Origin: Phycisphaerales bacterium UBA854 | Lineage (GTDB): Bacteria > Planctomycetota > Phycisphaerae > Phycisphaerales > SM1A02 | Direction: 5' to 3' | Assembly: GCA_002295885.1 (NCBI GenBank) | Contig: DBGM01000052.1 | Span: forward strand, 41,604-52,972 | DNA: 11,369 nt | Part shown: piece by piece, positions 1 to 6,897 of the stretch | Layout of the letters: every line of letters starts with the position of its first letter | Numbering within the stretch: the stretch's first letter is position 1 | The notes under the pieces: model-generated | Told to the model about the DNA's origin: nothing | Seen by the model: only the letters and a program-made list of their open reading frames with translations | Databases searched by the model: none | Program-made: the position numbers and the translations under genes

Positions 1-330
1 ATCGTGCTGGCCAGATTCATCCCCGCCAGCCGGACCTCGGCGATCACCGTCGCCGCGATGCTCCATCTGCCGTTCTGGAAGTTCCTGCTGGCCACCGCTA
101 CCTGCGTCCTCATCACCACTCCGATGCAGATCGGATTCGGGTACCTCATCGGACTGGGGCTCACCAGCCGGGACACCTTCGGGGCGATCCAGTGGCTGAT
201 CGGGCTTTCCCTGCTGGCCGCGGTGCTCGTCGTGGTGTTCTGGGCCTGGCGGCGCAGCCGCCGCAGCGGGGCCACGCTCCCCCGGGCCAAGGCCCGCTGG
301 CTGCGTCAGTTCAGAAGCGGGGCCCGCTGA
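1..330 (+). CDS. DedA-family (SNARE-associated/VTT) membrane protein, 3' end
   Basis: The gene is cut by the window edge; 109 residues of the C-terminus are visible in frame 1 and it ends in TGA. The visible start, ARFIPASRTSAITVAAML followed by HLPFWKFL, matches the DedA signature in which a conserved Arg and Pro (residues 5 and 8 here) and a second Arg (residue 11) lie in a re-entrant segment before an AGMLxMPFxxF-type stretch. Two hydrophobic helices follow (about residues 26-52 and 62-82), then a basic cytoplasmic tail rich in Arg. DedA proteins are inner-membrane proteins; several (for example UptA) are reported to move undecaprenyl phosphate back across the membrane. The exact substrate here cannot be read from a fragment. 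The following gene is 98 bp away and has its own ribosome binding site, so it may be a separate transcription unit. Confidence 0.8.
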   Translation: MVLARFIPASRTSAITVAAMLHLPFWKFLLATATCVLITTPMQIGFGYLIGLGLTSRDTFGAIQWLIGLSLLAAVLVVVFWAWRRSRRSGATLPRAKARWLRQFRSGAR

Positions 331-371
331 CCCGAAATGCCCGGTCCCGGTCGGGATCGGCGCCTGCACCG

Positions 372-377
372 TATACT
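372..377 (+). promoter_or_regulatory. Possible -10 element before the kinase/NDT-like gene
   Basis: The hexamer TATACT (5 of 6 match to TATAAT) lies in the 98-bp gap after the DedA gene. It would give a 5' leader of roughly 45 nt that includes the GGGAGGT ribosome binding site. No convincing -35 box is seen 16-18 bp upstream. A 7-bp stem with a GGTC loop (342-359) lies just before it and lacks a T-tract, so I do not call it a terminator. Confidence 0.35.
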
Positions 378-416
378 TGATGTCTTTCCGGGTCCCGGGA
401 TCGACCGGGCCGACGT

Positions 417-423
417 GGGAGGT
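417..423 (+). promoter_or_regulatory. Strong Shine-Dalgarno site for the gene at 429
   Basis: GGGAGGT ends 5 bp before the ATG at 429. It is one of only three clear SD sites in the window and fixes the start of the two-domain protein, ruling out overlapping upstream frames. Confidence 0.8.
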
Positions 424-428
424 ACTCC

Positions 429-1562
429 ATGCGTGCAATCGTCACGGGACAGATCGGAATCGACAAGAAGCCCTACCTGCAGGCCGTGGCCGATCTCGGC
501 GGCGAGCGGGGCAAGACCCTGCCGCTCTACAACGTGGGCAACATGATGTACGAGGAGGGGCCGGACATCCGTCCCGGACGCATCCTCGACCTGCCCCTGA
601 GCCGACTGGCATCGCTGCGCCGGGCGGCCTTCAAGGACATCATCGCCCAGACCGCGCCGGTGGGAGATCATCCCGACATCATGGTGAACACCCATGCCAC
701 CTTCCGGTGGCGGCACGGTCTGTTCAGCGCCTTCGACTTCGATCAGATGAACACGCTGGCACCCAACATGTTCATCTGCCTGCTCGACAACGTCGAGGTG
801 GTGCACCATCGTCTTCACGAGGAGCACGACATCGACGCGACGCTCAAGGACTGCATGGTCTGGCGCGAGGAGGAGATCATCGTCACCGAGCTGCTCGCCC
901 ACGCAATGGGATGCCACAACGACTTCTACATCCTCAGTCGCGGTCGGCATCAGGACACGGTCGAGACCGCCCTGCGACTCGTGACGCGCCCCGAGATGCG
1001 GAAGGTCTACCCCAGCTTCCCGATGAGCCATGTCATGGACATGCCCGACGTGCTGGCCGAGATCGAATCCTTCCGGGCCGAGCTGGCGAAGCACTTCATC
1101 ACCTTCGATCCCGCGGATGTCGACGAGAAGCTGCTCCTGGACAACGGAATCGCCGCGGCGAAGGAAGGGCGGGACTGGATCGAGGTCGAGCCCCACGCCT
1201 TCGGTGGTCGCAAGAGCGAGGAGATGATCCGGGTCAACGTCCGCGAGATCCTGGACATCGCCGGCGACGTCGACGGTCAGATTTACATGCGGGACTTCAA
1301 GCTCATCGACCAGTCCGACATGATCGTGTCGCTGGTCCCCGAACTGGCGGGTGGAATTCCGGGCCTCTCCAGCGGCGTGGAGCGTGAGCTGCATCACGCT
1401 TTCGAACACACCAAGGAGGTCTACGTGGTGTGGAAGCCCAAGAAGAACCCATCTCCGTTCATCACGGAGACAGCCACCAAGATCTTCACCAGCGTGGACG
1501 AGGCGCTGTCCTACTTCGAGAACGAGGGCATGTTCGCCCCCGGCGATCTCTTCGGGCACTGA
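429..1562 (+). CDS. Two-domain protein: archaeal-adenylate-kinase-like P-loop domain fused to a nucleoside 2-deoxyribosyltransferase-like domain
   Basis: 377 residues, start set by the GGGAGGT site. I know no characterised member. Residues 1-185 line up by eye with archaeal AdkA-type adenylate kinase: VTGQIGIDKK at the P-loop, YNVGNMMYEE (34-43), a helical stretch near 57-75, IMVNTHATF (84-92, compare the kinase VVDTHxT strand), then LAPNMFICLLDNVEVVHHRL (110-129). The Walker A is atypical: Lys13 is kept, but Asp12 and Lys14 stand where Gly and Ser/Thr are usual. Residues about 265-365 resemble the nucleoside 2-deoxyribosyltransferase fold: RDFKLIDQSDMIVSLVPE, then PGLSSGVERELHHA with Glu320 where the catalytic Glu of the GTxxE motif falls, then VYVVW. 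A helical linker joins the two. A nucleotide-processing or nucleotide-sensing role is inference. truA follows after 14 bp. Confidence 0.75.
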   Translation: MRAIVTGQIGIDKKPYLQAVADLGGERGKTLPLYNVGNMMYEEGPDIRPGRILDLPLSRLASLRRAAFKDIIAQTAPVGDHPDIMVNTHATFRWRHGLFSAFDFDQMNTLAPNMFICLLDNVEVVHHRLHEEHDIDATLKDCMVWREEEIIVTELLAHAMGCHNDFYILSRGRHQDTVETALRLVTRPEMRKVYPSFPMSHVMDMPDVLAEIESFRAELAKHFITFDPADVDEKLLLDNGIAAAKEGRDWIEVEPHAFGGRKSEEMIRVNVREILDIAGDVDGQIYMRDFKLIDQSDMIVSLVPELAGGIPGLSSGVERELHHAFEHTKEVYVVWKPKKNPSPFITETATKIFTSVDEALSYFENEGMFAPGDLFGH

Positions 1563-1576
1563 TCGGTTCCCACGTC

Positions 1577-2350
1577 ATGCCTCGCTACAAGCTCACGGTC
1601 GCCTACGAGGGCACGCACTTCCACGGCTGGCAGAAGCAGCACCCCCCCGACTCGGAACCGCTGCGGACCGTCCAGGGCGAACTCGAAGCGGCGGTGCACG
1701 AGGTGGTGCGTCAGGAGGTGCACGTGCTGGGCGCGTCCCGGACCGATGCCGGTGTGCACGCCCACGGACAGGTCGCCGCCTTCAACTGCGACGCGGAGTT
1801 CGAACCCGAGCGGCTGCGTGATGCCGTCAGTTCACGGCTTCCCGAGGATGTGCAGGTCCTCGATGCTGCGGTGGTCCCCCGCGAGTTCGATCCCATCCAG
1901 GATTGCGTGAGCAAGGGATACCGCTACCGGCTCGCCTACGCCCGACGGCGCCCCGCCAGTCGTCCGCTCTTCGATCGCCGGGTGCTCACCTGGACTCCGT
2001 ACGAGCTGGACGTGCCGCGCATGCACGAGGCGGCGGCGCACCTGATCGGTGAGCACGACTTCGCGAGCTTCACGCGGGTCAATCACGGACGAGAGACGAC
2101 GGTGCGGACCATCGATGCCTGCACCGTGGTGGAGGACGGCGTCGACTGCTGCCGGATCGACGTGAGCGGGAACGGGTTCCTCTACAACATGGTCCGGATC
2201 ATCGCGGGTACGCTGCTGGAGGTCGGTCGCGGACGCATCGATCCCGACGCGATCCCGACCATTCTCGAGCGGGCCGACCGGGCCGTGGCCGGTCCGACTC
2301 TGCCGCCTGAGGGCTTGTGTCTCATGTGGATCGACTACGGCGAAGCCTGA
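1577..2350 (+). CDS. truA: tRNA pseudouridine(38-40) synthase TruA
   Basis: 257 residues, typical for the family. TruA isomerises uridines 38-40 of the anticodon stem-loop to pseudouridine in the cytoplasm. Visible motifs are the N-terminal YKLTVAYEGTHFHGWQ, the catalytic-loop sequence GASRTDAGVHA with the nucleophilic Asp at residue 57, the central KGYRYRLAY (113-121), HDFASFT (160-166), GNGFLYNMVRIIAG (198-211) and the C-terminal GPTLPPEGL. The ATG at 1577 is chosen because the first residues MPRYKLTVAYEG match the family start; a longer in-frame extension would run into the preceding gene. It begins 14 bp after the preceding stop with no recognisable SD, so it is probably read from the upstream message, perhaps by translational coupling. 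Confidence 0.95.
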   Translation: MPRYKLTVAYEGTHFHGWQKQHPPDSEPLRTVQGELEAAVHEVVRQEVHVLGASRTDAGVHAHGQVAAFNCDAEFEPERLRDAVSSRLPEDVQVLDAAVVPREFDPIQDCVSKGYRYRLAYARRRPASRPLFDRRVLTWTPYELDVPRMHEAAAHLIGEHDFASFTRVNHGRETTVRTIDACTVVEDGVDCCRIDVSGNGFLYNMVRIIAGTLLEVGRGRIDPDAIPTILERADRAVAGPTLPPEGLCLMWIDYGEA

Positions 2351-2371
2351 CCGCCTCGCACCGGATTCCGC

Positions 2372-4261
2372 ATGCATCCCGGTTCTTCGATCCGCCTTCC
2401 GATCCTGCTTCTGTCCGCGGCGTTCGCGGCCGCGGAGCCTCCGGTCGATGCGCCCACCTTCGCCGAACTGCGGGTGGTTGAACTTGATCGCTGGAGCGAT
2501 GGACTGGCGCTGCCGGGAGCGTCCGAGGGATCGGAACTCATCTACGACGCCACGCAGGTCCTGACCCAGATCGCGACCGGTCTGCTGGTCCGCGGCGACC
2601 GGGGTGGAGTGCCTTCCAGCGGGGCGACCATGGCCGGGGCGGCGCTGGCGGACGGAGTGGATGTCATCCGACGGCAACTCGAGTTGCTCGATGATCCCTC
2701 GATCCCCGAGACGAACCGGGCTTCGGCCCGGTTGTCCCTTCGACGCTTTCTGGGTGAAGCCCGTCGGCGACTCGCCACGCTGGTGATTCCGGATCCCGAT
2801 CGTCTGGACGTGCAACTGGCCGAACTGTTGGAACCGCTGGTGGAGGCGATACGTCATCTGACCGGCGCCACGGTGCCGGGCGGATGGTGGAACGAGGTCG
2901 GGCCGGACGAGCCGGATGATGCGTGGTCCCGCCTGCGCGCCAGGCTCGATGCTGTCGGGTGGCTCAACACGGCCGCCCGAAATCGCGTCCTCGAGCGCGT
3001 GGATGCGGTCGCAAGGGATTCCGCTCAGGCGGAGGCCATCGGAGCACTGGTTCTGGTCGTCGATGCCATCGACGCGTTGCATGGACAGCCGGAGGGGCGA
3101 TCGCGCGCCGTCGTGCTGGGGCGACGCTTCGAGGATCTCGTCCTGTTCCGCGAGCGTGGGCTGCCCGCGGGCCCGGCCTTGATCGAGGTCGCACGGGTCG
3201 TCGATCGCATGGCCCGCGTCCGGACGATCCGCACCCCGGAATCGCTTCCTCGGAACGCACGTCGGGTCCATGCGACGATCCGCCGGTCGTACGATCGGGC
3301 CGAGCGCGACATGGTCGAGCAGTTGCCCGCGCTGGTCGCCTCGGCCGCCCCCCGCACCGACCCCTCGCTCGTGGCCGCAATCCGCGCCCACTCGTCCCCC
3401 CTGGAACGGATGCTGCTTCTGGGTGAGAGCGCCGGATGGTCCAATGCGGTACGCACGATCGATCCCGGGGCCGGTCCGCTGCTGGACCGGCGGCTGGGAG
3501 TGCTGCGCCGCGCGCTCGGTGTCGATGCCTCCGAATCCGACGCGTCGGCCGCCATGGATTCGATGCGGACGATCGGAGAGGCCCTCACCCTGCTGCGTCC
3601 GCTTGCCAACGAGGAGGCCCTGACGGATGCCGATCCGGAACGCGATCAATTGTTGGCGGGGACCGCGCGGGCTCTGTCCGACGATCTCGACCGGCTGCGG
3701 CGTGAACTGGTCCGGGAGATCGTCGCCGAGCCACCGGCCCAGGATGCGGCATTCGATCTCCGTCTGCGTCGCCGGCTGCTGGATCGGGTGGATCGCTTTC
3801 GGGCGGTCACGGCCCACGATGATGCATGGTCCGGAATCGAAGGATGGTCGGGTTGGTACGTCGCACCTGATCTGGTGGAACGGATCGAGGATCGGATCGC
3901 CACTCGACTACGAATTGCCGCCACGGCGCTGCAGCAGGACGAACCCCGGGTCGCCCGCCGGCAACTGGACAGGGTGGACCGGGATCTGTCGCTGGGTGAA
4001 CTTCTGGCCCGTCTGGTCGCCTCGCGACCGGAAGGGACTCCGGACGGAACGTCGGCGGCGGTGCTGGTGGGACGTTTGGCGGTGCCGCCGGGTCCGGAAG
4101 CCTGGATGGTCGAGCATCGCGACTCCATGGCCCGACTGGCCCGCTTCTTGCTCGAATCCGACGCCGCTCTGGCCGACGGACGGATCGAAGATGCGGAGTG
4201 GTTCGAGGATCGTGCCGCCACGGTCGTCCGGGATCTGACGACTCGGCTCGATGGACGCTGA
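2372..4261 (+). CDS. Large exported helical protein of unknown function, without lysine or cysteine
   Basis: 629 residues; I do not recognise the family. The N-terminus MHPGSSIRLPILLLSAAFAAAEPP has a short basic/polar start, a hydrophobic core and an Ala-x-Ala type cleavage site near residues 20-22, which suggests Sec export. The rest is rich in Arg, Asp, Leu and Ala, without long hydrophobic stretches, and reads as a mostly alpha-helical periplasmic protein with many charged amphipathic segments (for example residues about 95-150 and 420-480). By hand count it has about 84 Arg, no Lys and no Cys. It starts 21 bp after truA with no obvious SD, and its end overlaps the first possible start (4251) of the next gene. 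The long open frame antisense to it has a composition typical of a shadow frame, and the plus frame is favoured by its signal peptide and operon spacing. Confidence 0.75.
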   Translation: MHPGSSIRLPILLLSAAFAAAEPPVDAPTFAELRVVELDRWSDGLALPGASEGSELIYDATQVLTQIATGLLVRGDRGGVPSSGATMAGAALADGVDVIRRQLELLDDPSIPETNRASARLSLRRFLGEARRRLATLVIPDPDRLDVQLAELLEPLVEAIRHLTGATVPGGWWNEVGPDEPDDAWSRLRARLDAVGWLNTAARNRVLERVDAVARDSAQAEAIGALVLVVDAIDALHGQPEGRSRAVVLGRRFEDLVLFRERGLPAGPALIEVARVVDRMARVRTIRTPESLPRNARRVHATIRRSYDRAERDMVEQLPALVASAAPRTDPSLVAAIRAHSSPLERMLLLGESAGWSNAVRTIDPGAGPLLDRRLGVLRRALGVDASESDASAAMDSMRTIGEALTLLRPLANEEALTDADPERDQLLAGTARALSDDLDRLRRELVREIVAEPPAQDAAFDLRLRRRLLDRVDRFRAVTAHDDAWSGIEGWSGWYVAPDLVERIEDRIATRLRIAATALQQDEPRVARRQLDRVDRDLSLGELLARLVASRPEGTPDGTSAAVLVGRLAVPPGPEAWMVEHRDSMARLARFLLESDAALADGRIEDAEWFEDRAATVVRDLTTRLDGR

Positions 4262-4265
4262 GTGG

Positions 4266-4271
4266 TATGCT
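4266..4271 (+). promoter_or_regulatory. Possible -10 element directly upstream of bshB1 (leaderless-type)
   Basis: TATGCT lies 9 bp before the ATG at 4281, at or just after the stop of the preceding gene. No SD precedes that ATG. The same octamer GGTATGCT stands 7 bp before the SD-less ATG at 11131. A -10 this close would start transcription at or within a few bases of the start codon. No -35 match is seen. Confidence 0.35.
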
Positions 4272-4280
4272 CTTCGTTCC

Positions 4281-4979
4281 ATGGCCCGCATCGCCGTCTT
4301 CGGCCCCCATCCAGACGATCAGGAACTCGGCATGGGCGGAACGATCGCCCGTCTCGCCGAACAGGGGCACGATGTGCTTCTCGTGGACATGACCGACGGA
4401 GAGCCCACGCCGCACGGTGATCCCGTCACCCGGGCCCGCGAGTCGGCCCGGGCCGCCGAGATCCTCGGCGTCCGCCGCGAGCAACTCGGTCTCACCAATC
4501 GGCAGGTCGTGCACTCGATCGAGGCACGGCATCTGGTTGCCGGTGCGATACGTCGGCATCAGGCGCAGATCGTGTTCGCGCCCTACTTCGAGGATGCGCA
4601 TCCGGACCACGTCGCCACCACCCGGATCGTGGAGGACGCCCGCTTCGATGCCAAGCTCACGCAGATCGATCTGCCCGGCGAACCGATCTATCCGACCTGG
4701 TTCTTCTACTACTACTGCACCCACCTTCGTCATGTGCCTTCCCCGTCGTTCATCATGGACATCACGGAGCAGATGCAGCGCAAGTGGGATTCCATCCTGG
4801 CCTACGAGAGTCAGTTCGTGGTTCCGGAGAAGAATCGGGGCATCATCGACTGGATGAAGGCATCCGCGACCTTCTACGGCAGTCGGATCCGGACCGGCGG
4901 CGGGGAGCCGTTCTTCACCCGCGAGCCGCTGGGCCTGGGAGGATTCGAGGTCGTGTGCGGCCTCGGTGCCTCGACATGA
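4281..4979 (+). CDS. bshB1: PIG-L/LmbE-family zinc deacetylase, BshB1-like
   Basis: 232 residues from ATG 4281. PIG-L enzymes are zinc-dependent N-deacetylases; BshB1 removes acetyl from N-acetylglucosaminyl-malate in bacillithiol synthesis. The first zinc motif is HPDD (His10, Asp12, Asp13) in AVFGPHPDDQELGMGG, and the second is HPDH (107-110) inside VFAPYFEDAHPDH, a sequence very like BshB1. ITEQMQRKWDSILAYESQF and the late YGS segment also fit. An ATG at 4251 in frame would add ten residues and overlap the previous gene by 11 bp. I prefer 4281 because MARIAVFGPHPDD matches the family start and a TATGCT lies just upstream. Its stop overlaps the dut start (ATGA). BshA and BshC are not in the window, so bacillithiol itself is not shown; another acetylated sugar could be the substrate. 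Confidence 0.82.
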   Translation: MARIAVFGPHPDDQELGMGGTIARLAEQGHDVLLVDMTDGEPTPHGDPVTRARESARAAEILGVRREQLGLTNRQVVHSIEARHLVAGAIRRHQAQIVFAPYFEDAHPDHVATTRIVEDARFDAKLTQIDLPGEPIYPTWFFYYYCTHLRHVPSPSFIMDITEQMQRKWDSILAYESQFVVPEKNRGIIDWMKASATFYGSRIRTGGGEPFFTREPLGLGGFEVVCGLGAST

Positions 4980-5416
4980 CGCCCGAACTGCGGATCAAGC
5001 GACTGAATGATCACGCCCGGATTCCCGCCTACCAGACGGCCGGAGCGGCCGGGATGGATCTTCATGCGGCCATCGAGCACCCGATCGTCGTCGATCGGGG
5101 CGACATCGTGCCGATTCCGCTGGGATTCGCAATGGCGATTCCGGAGGGCTACGAAGCGCAGATCCGTCCCCGCAGCGGACTGGCCAGCCGTCACGGCATC
5201 ACCCTGCCCAACGCTCCGGGCACCATCGACTGCGACTACCGGGGGGAGGTGGTGGTTCCGCTGGTCAATCTGGGACGGGACGTCTTCACCGTCGAACCGG
5301 GCATGCGGATCGCGCAGATGGTGATCGCACCGGTCAGCCGGGTGGATGTCGTGGAGTCGGATGAACTGGATTCGACGGAGCGGGGGGCCGGTGGATTCGG
5401 CTCCACGGGACGTTGA
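4976..5416 (+). CDS. dut: dUTP diphosphatase (trimeric dUTPase)
   Basis: 146 residues, normal length. The enzyme hydrolyses dUTP to dUMP and pyrophosphate, keeping uracil out of DNA and supplying dTMP synthesis. All five motifs are present: AGAAGMDL (22-29), RPRSGLASRHGI (64-75), NAPGTIDCDYRGE (79-91, catalytic Asp85), PGMRIAQMVI (108-117), and the mobile C-terminal arm RGAGGFGSTG (136-145) that closes over the phosphates. It overlaps the bshB1 stop by 4 bp (ATGA), a clear sign of co-translation. Its stop abuts the stop of the convergent gene on the other strand, with no spacer and no terminator visible between them. Confidence 0.96.
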   Translation: MTPELRIKRLNDHARIPAYQTAGAAGMDLHAAIEHPIVVDRGDIVPIPLGFAMAIPEGYEAQIRPRSGLASRHGITLPNAPGTIDCDYRGEVVVPLVNLGRDVFTVEPGMRIAQMVIAPVSRVDVVESDELDSTERGAGGFGSTGR

Positions 5417-5716
5417 TCAGACCCGCTCGCGCAGGCGTGAGAGCCCGGCGCAGTCGGTTTCGAACTTGTTGTTCGGTTCCGACTGGAGCACCCGATCGAG
5501 GTTGCGGAGGATCTCGCGGGTGTGGTCGATGGCGTTGTCGATCGCACTGTGCCCGGTGACCGATCGCATCGGATCGGTGGTTCCCTGTTCGGTGTGGTAC
5601 TGCTCTGTTCGTGTTCGATTCTTCATGAGTCGGTTCAGGAGTGCTTCCGCCTGATGACGCATTCGCAGACAGGCCCCGATATCGGGTTCAGTCTGGATGT
5701 CGTGCGGTGCGATCAC
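5417..5716 (-). CDS. Small protein of unknown function (99 residues)
   Basis: I do not recognise this protein. A GTG start at 5716 is preferred to the ATG at 5797 because AAGGAG lies 5 bp upstream of it, the most canonical SD on this strand. The product is soluble and polar, with two likely amphipathic helices: about residues 14-37 (ACLRMRHQAEALLNRLMKNR) and 56-78 (HSAIDNAIDHTREILRNLDR), joined by a polar Gly/Thr-rich loop. Cysteines are at 16 and 89. There is no signal peptide. The spacing of hydrophobic residues in the helices suggests a helical hairpin or dimer. It lies 127 bp downstream of the DUF368 gene on the same strand; a joint transcript is possible but not shown. Its stop touches the dut stop. 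Confidence 0.6.
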   Translation of the reverse strand: MIAPHDIQTEPDIGACLRMRHQAEALLNRLMKNRTRTEQYHTEQGTTDPMRSVTGHSAIDNAIDHTREILRNLDRVLQSEPNNKFETDCAGLSRLRERV

Positions 5717-5721
5717 ACCTT

Positions 5722-5727
5722 CTCCTT
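5722..5727 (-). promoter_or_regulatory. Shine-Dalgarno site deciding the GTG start at 5716
   Basis: On the minus strand, AAGGAG is followed by 5 bp and GTG. This supports the 99-residue product over the 126-residue reading from ATG 5797, whose first 27 residues look non-coding. Confidence 0.65.
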
Positions 5728-5843
5728 GCAAGCAAGCCGTATGGACACTGGATGATCGGTCCGGTGACGTATCCGACTTGCATTTTCGTGATCCCACCCT
5801 GCGAAGAGAACCGACCGGGGTCCGATAGTAATTCGAATGCCGC

Positions 5844-6830
5844 TCAGATTCGTTCGTTTCGTCCGAGCCGGGTGATGCCGAGTGAGACGAGGAAGCCGAT
5901 CAGCAGCAGGCCAAGGGAGCCCAGTACGACACCCGGTGAAGGTTCGAACGCCTCCAGTGGCCAACGTGAAGGCTTGACGGCCTCCGCCTGGGCGGTGGTC
6001 TCGATCAGTTGACCGCGGATGCTGTCTCCCACGACCGGTGCTCGGGTTTCGCGGAATGGCCAGAGGCCGAATACGGCTCCAATCAACAATCCAAGCAGGA
6101 CCCCCAGCGTGGCCGAGCGGGCCCGAACCAGCAGTTTTGAGACGAGGTTGCTGATTACCACCACCCCGATGACCACCCCGATTCCCACGGGCAGGACCAC
6201 GGAGAGCACCGATTCGAACTCGCTGCGGCGAATGCCGTCGATGGCGTCGAGAATGACGACGTACTGTCCCAGCACCAGCACCAGATACATGCCGGAGACC
6301 CCCGGGAGAACCATGGCCGAGCCGGCGGCAATGCCGGTGACGATCAGCATGGGGACGCTGCCTTCGGTGGTGGCCAATCCTCCAGGGGCGGATTCCAGCA
6401 GTGCGAGAATGATCATGGCGAGAAGTCCGCCGCCGATGCCGCAGATCGCCTGCGAATTGAGCGGTCGCACCATGGACCACAGCAGCGGGACGCCGCCCAG
6501 GGTCAATCCGATGAAGAGGCTGTACATCATCCAGCGGTGATCGACGACGAGGGTTCGCATGGTGCCGGCACCGACCACCACGGTGATCAGGGCGCTGGCC
6601 ACGATGATGCCCAGCATTACGATCGCAGTGCGACGGAACCGCAGGGTCGAGATTTCGGCGACCGCGTTCACGAAATGGCCGTACACCCCGGTGGCCACCA
6701 GCATGGTTCCGCCTGAGACCCCCGGAACCAGATTCGCCAGGCCCATCAGGATGCCGCCGAAGCAGCCTCGCACCATGGTGCCGGTGCGGACGGTCTGATC
6801 GTGGGACGGGGGTGAAGGAGGAGTGGTCAT
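5844..6830 (-). CDS. DUF368 membrane protein, probable undecaprenyl-phosphate translocase family
   Basis: 328 residues and about eight to ten hydrophobic segments. The family hallmark is two related halves, each with a Pro-Gly-Val-Ser-Gly segment: NLVPGVSGGTM (33-43) and MVLPGVSGMYLVLVLGQY (173-190), both visible here. Other hydrophobic runs lie near 68-88, 102-120, 133-147, 160-175, 208-230, 240-257 and 300-318. DUF368 proteins (PopT) have been reported to return undecaprenyl phosphate from the outer to the inner leaflet for reuse in peptidoglycan and glycan synthesis. The ATG at 6830 lacks an SD; the conserved part begins near residue 20, so MVRGCFGG (residue 19) is a possible later start. 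The 127 bp after its stop hold no clear intrinsic terminator. A DedA gene, from a second family tied to the same lipid, lies at the window start. Confidence 0.88.
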   Translation of the reverse strand: MTTPPSPPSHDQTVRTGTMVRGCFGGILMGLANLVPGVSGGTMLVATGVYGHFVNAVAEISTLRFRRTAIVMLGIIVASALITVVVGAGTMRTLVVDHRWMMYSLFIGLTLGGVPLLWSMVRPLNSQAICGIGGGLLAMIILALLESAPGGLATTEGSVPMLIVTGIAAGSAMVLPGVSGMYLVLVLGQYVVILDAIDGIRRSEFESVLSVVLPVGIGVVIGVVVISNLVSKLLVRARSATLGVLLGLLIGAVFGLWPFRETRAPVVGDSIRGQLIETTAQAEAVKPSRWPLEAFEPSPGVVLGSLGLLLIGFLVSLGITRLGRNERI

Positions 6831-6866
6831 GGAGGCTCGGCGGAAAAGGGCTCGGGGCTACGATAC

Positions 6867-6880
6867 CACCGCGTTCGGTG
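6867..6880. repeat. Small hairpin in the divergent intergenic region
   Basis: CACCG, loop CGTT, CGGTG forms a perfect 5-bp stem. It lies 37 bp upstream of the DUF368 start and at the 5' end of the plus-strand leader of the ureohydrolase. It could form on either transcript; no role is assigned. Confidence 0.35.
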
Positions 6881-6897
6881 ATACGTCCTCGTGCCTC

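Noticed and set aside
342..359. Hairpin after the DedA gene as an intrinsic terminator
   Set aside because: The stem is reasonable (7 bp, GGTC loop), but no T-tract follows on either strand.
306..1559. Minus-strand open frame of 417 codons opposite the kinase/NDT-like gene
   Set aside because: The plus frame has an SD and recognisable motifs along its length; the antisense frame has none and is explained by codon-position GC bias.
1832..3817. Very long open frame on the minus strand (661 codons) opposite truA and the large exported protein
   Set aside because: It crosses the well-supported truA, has the Gly/Arg/Gln/His-rich look of a GC-driven shadow frame, and shows no domain motif or RBS.
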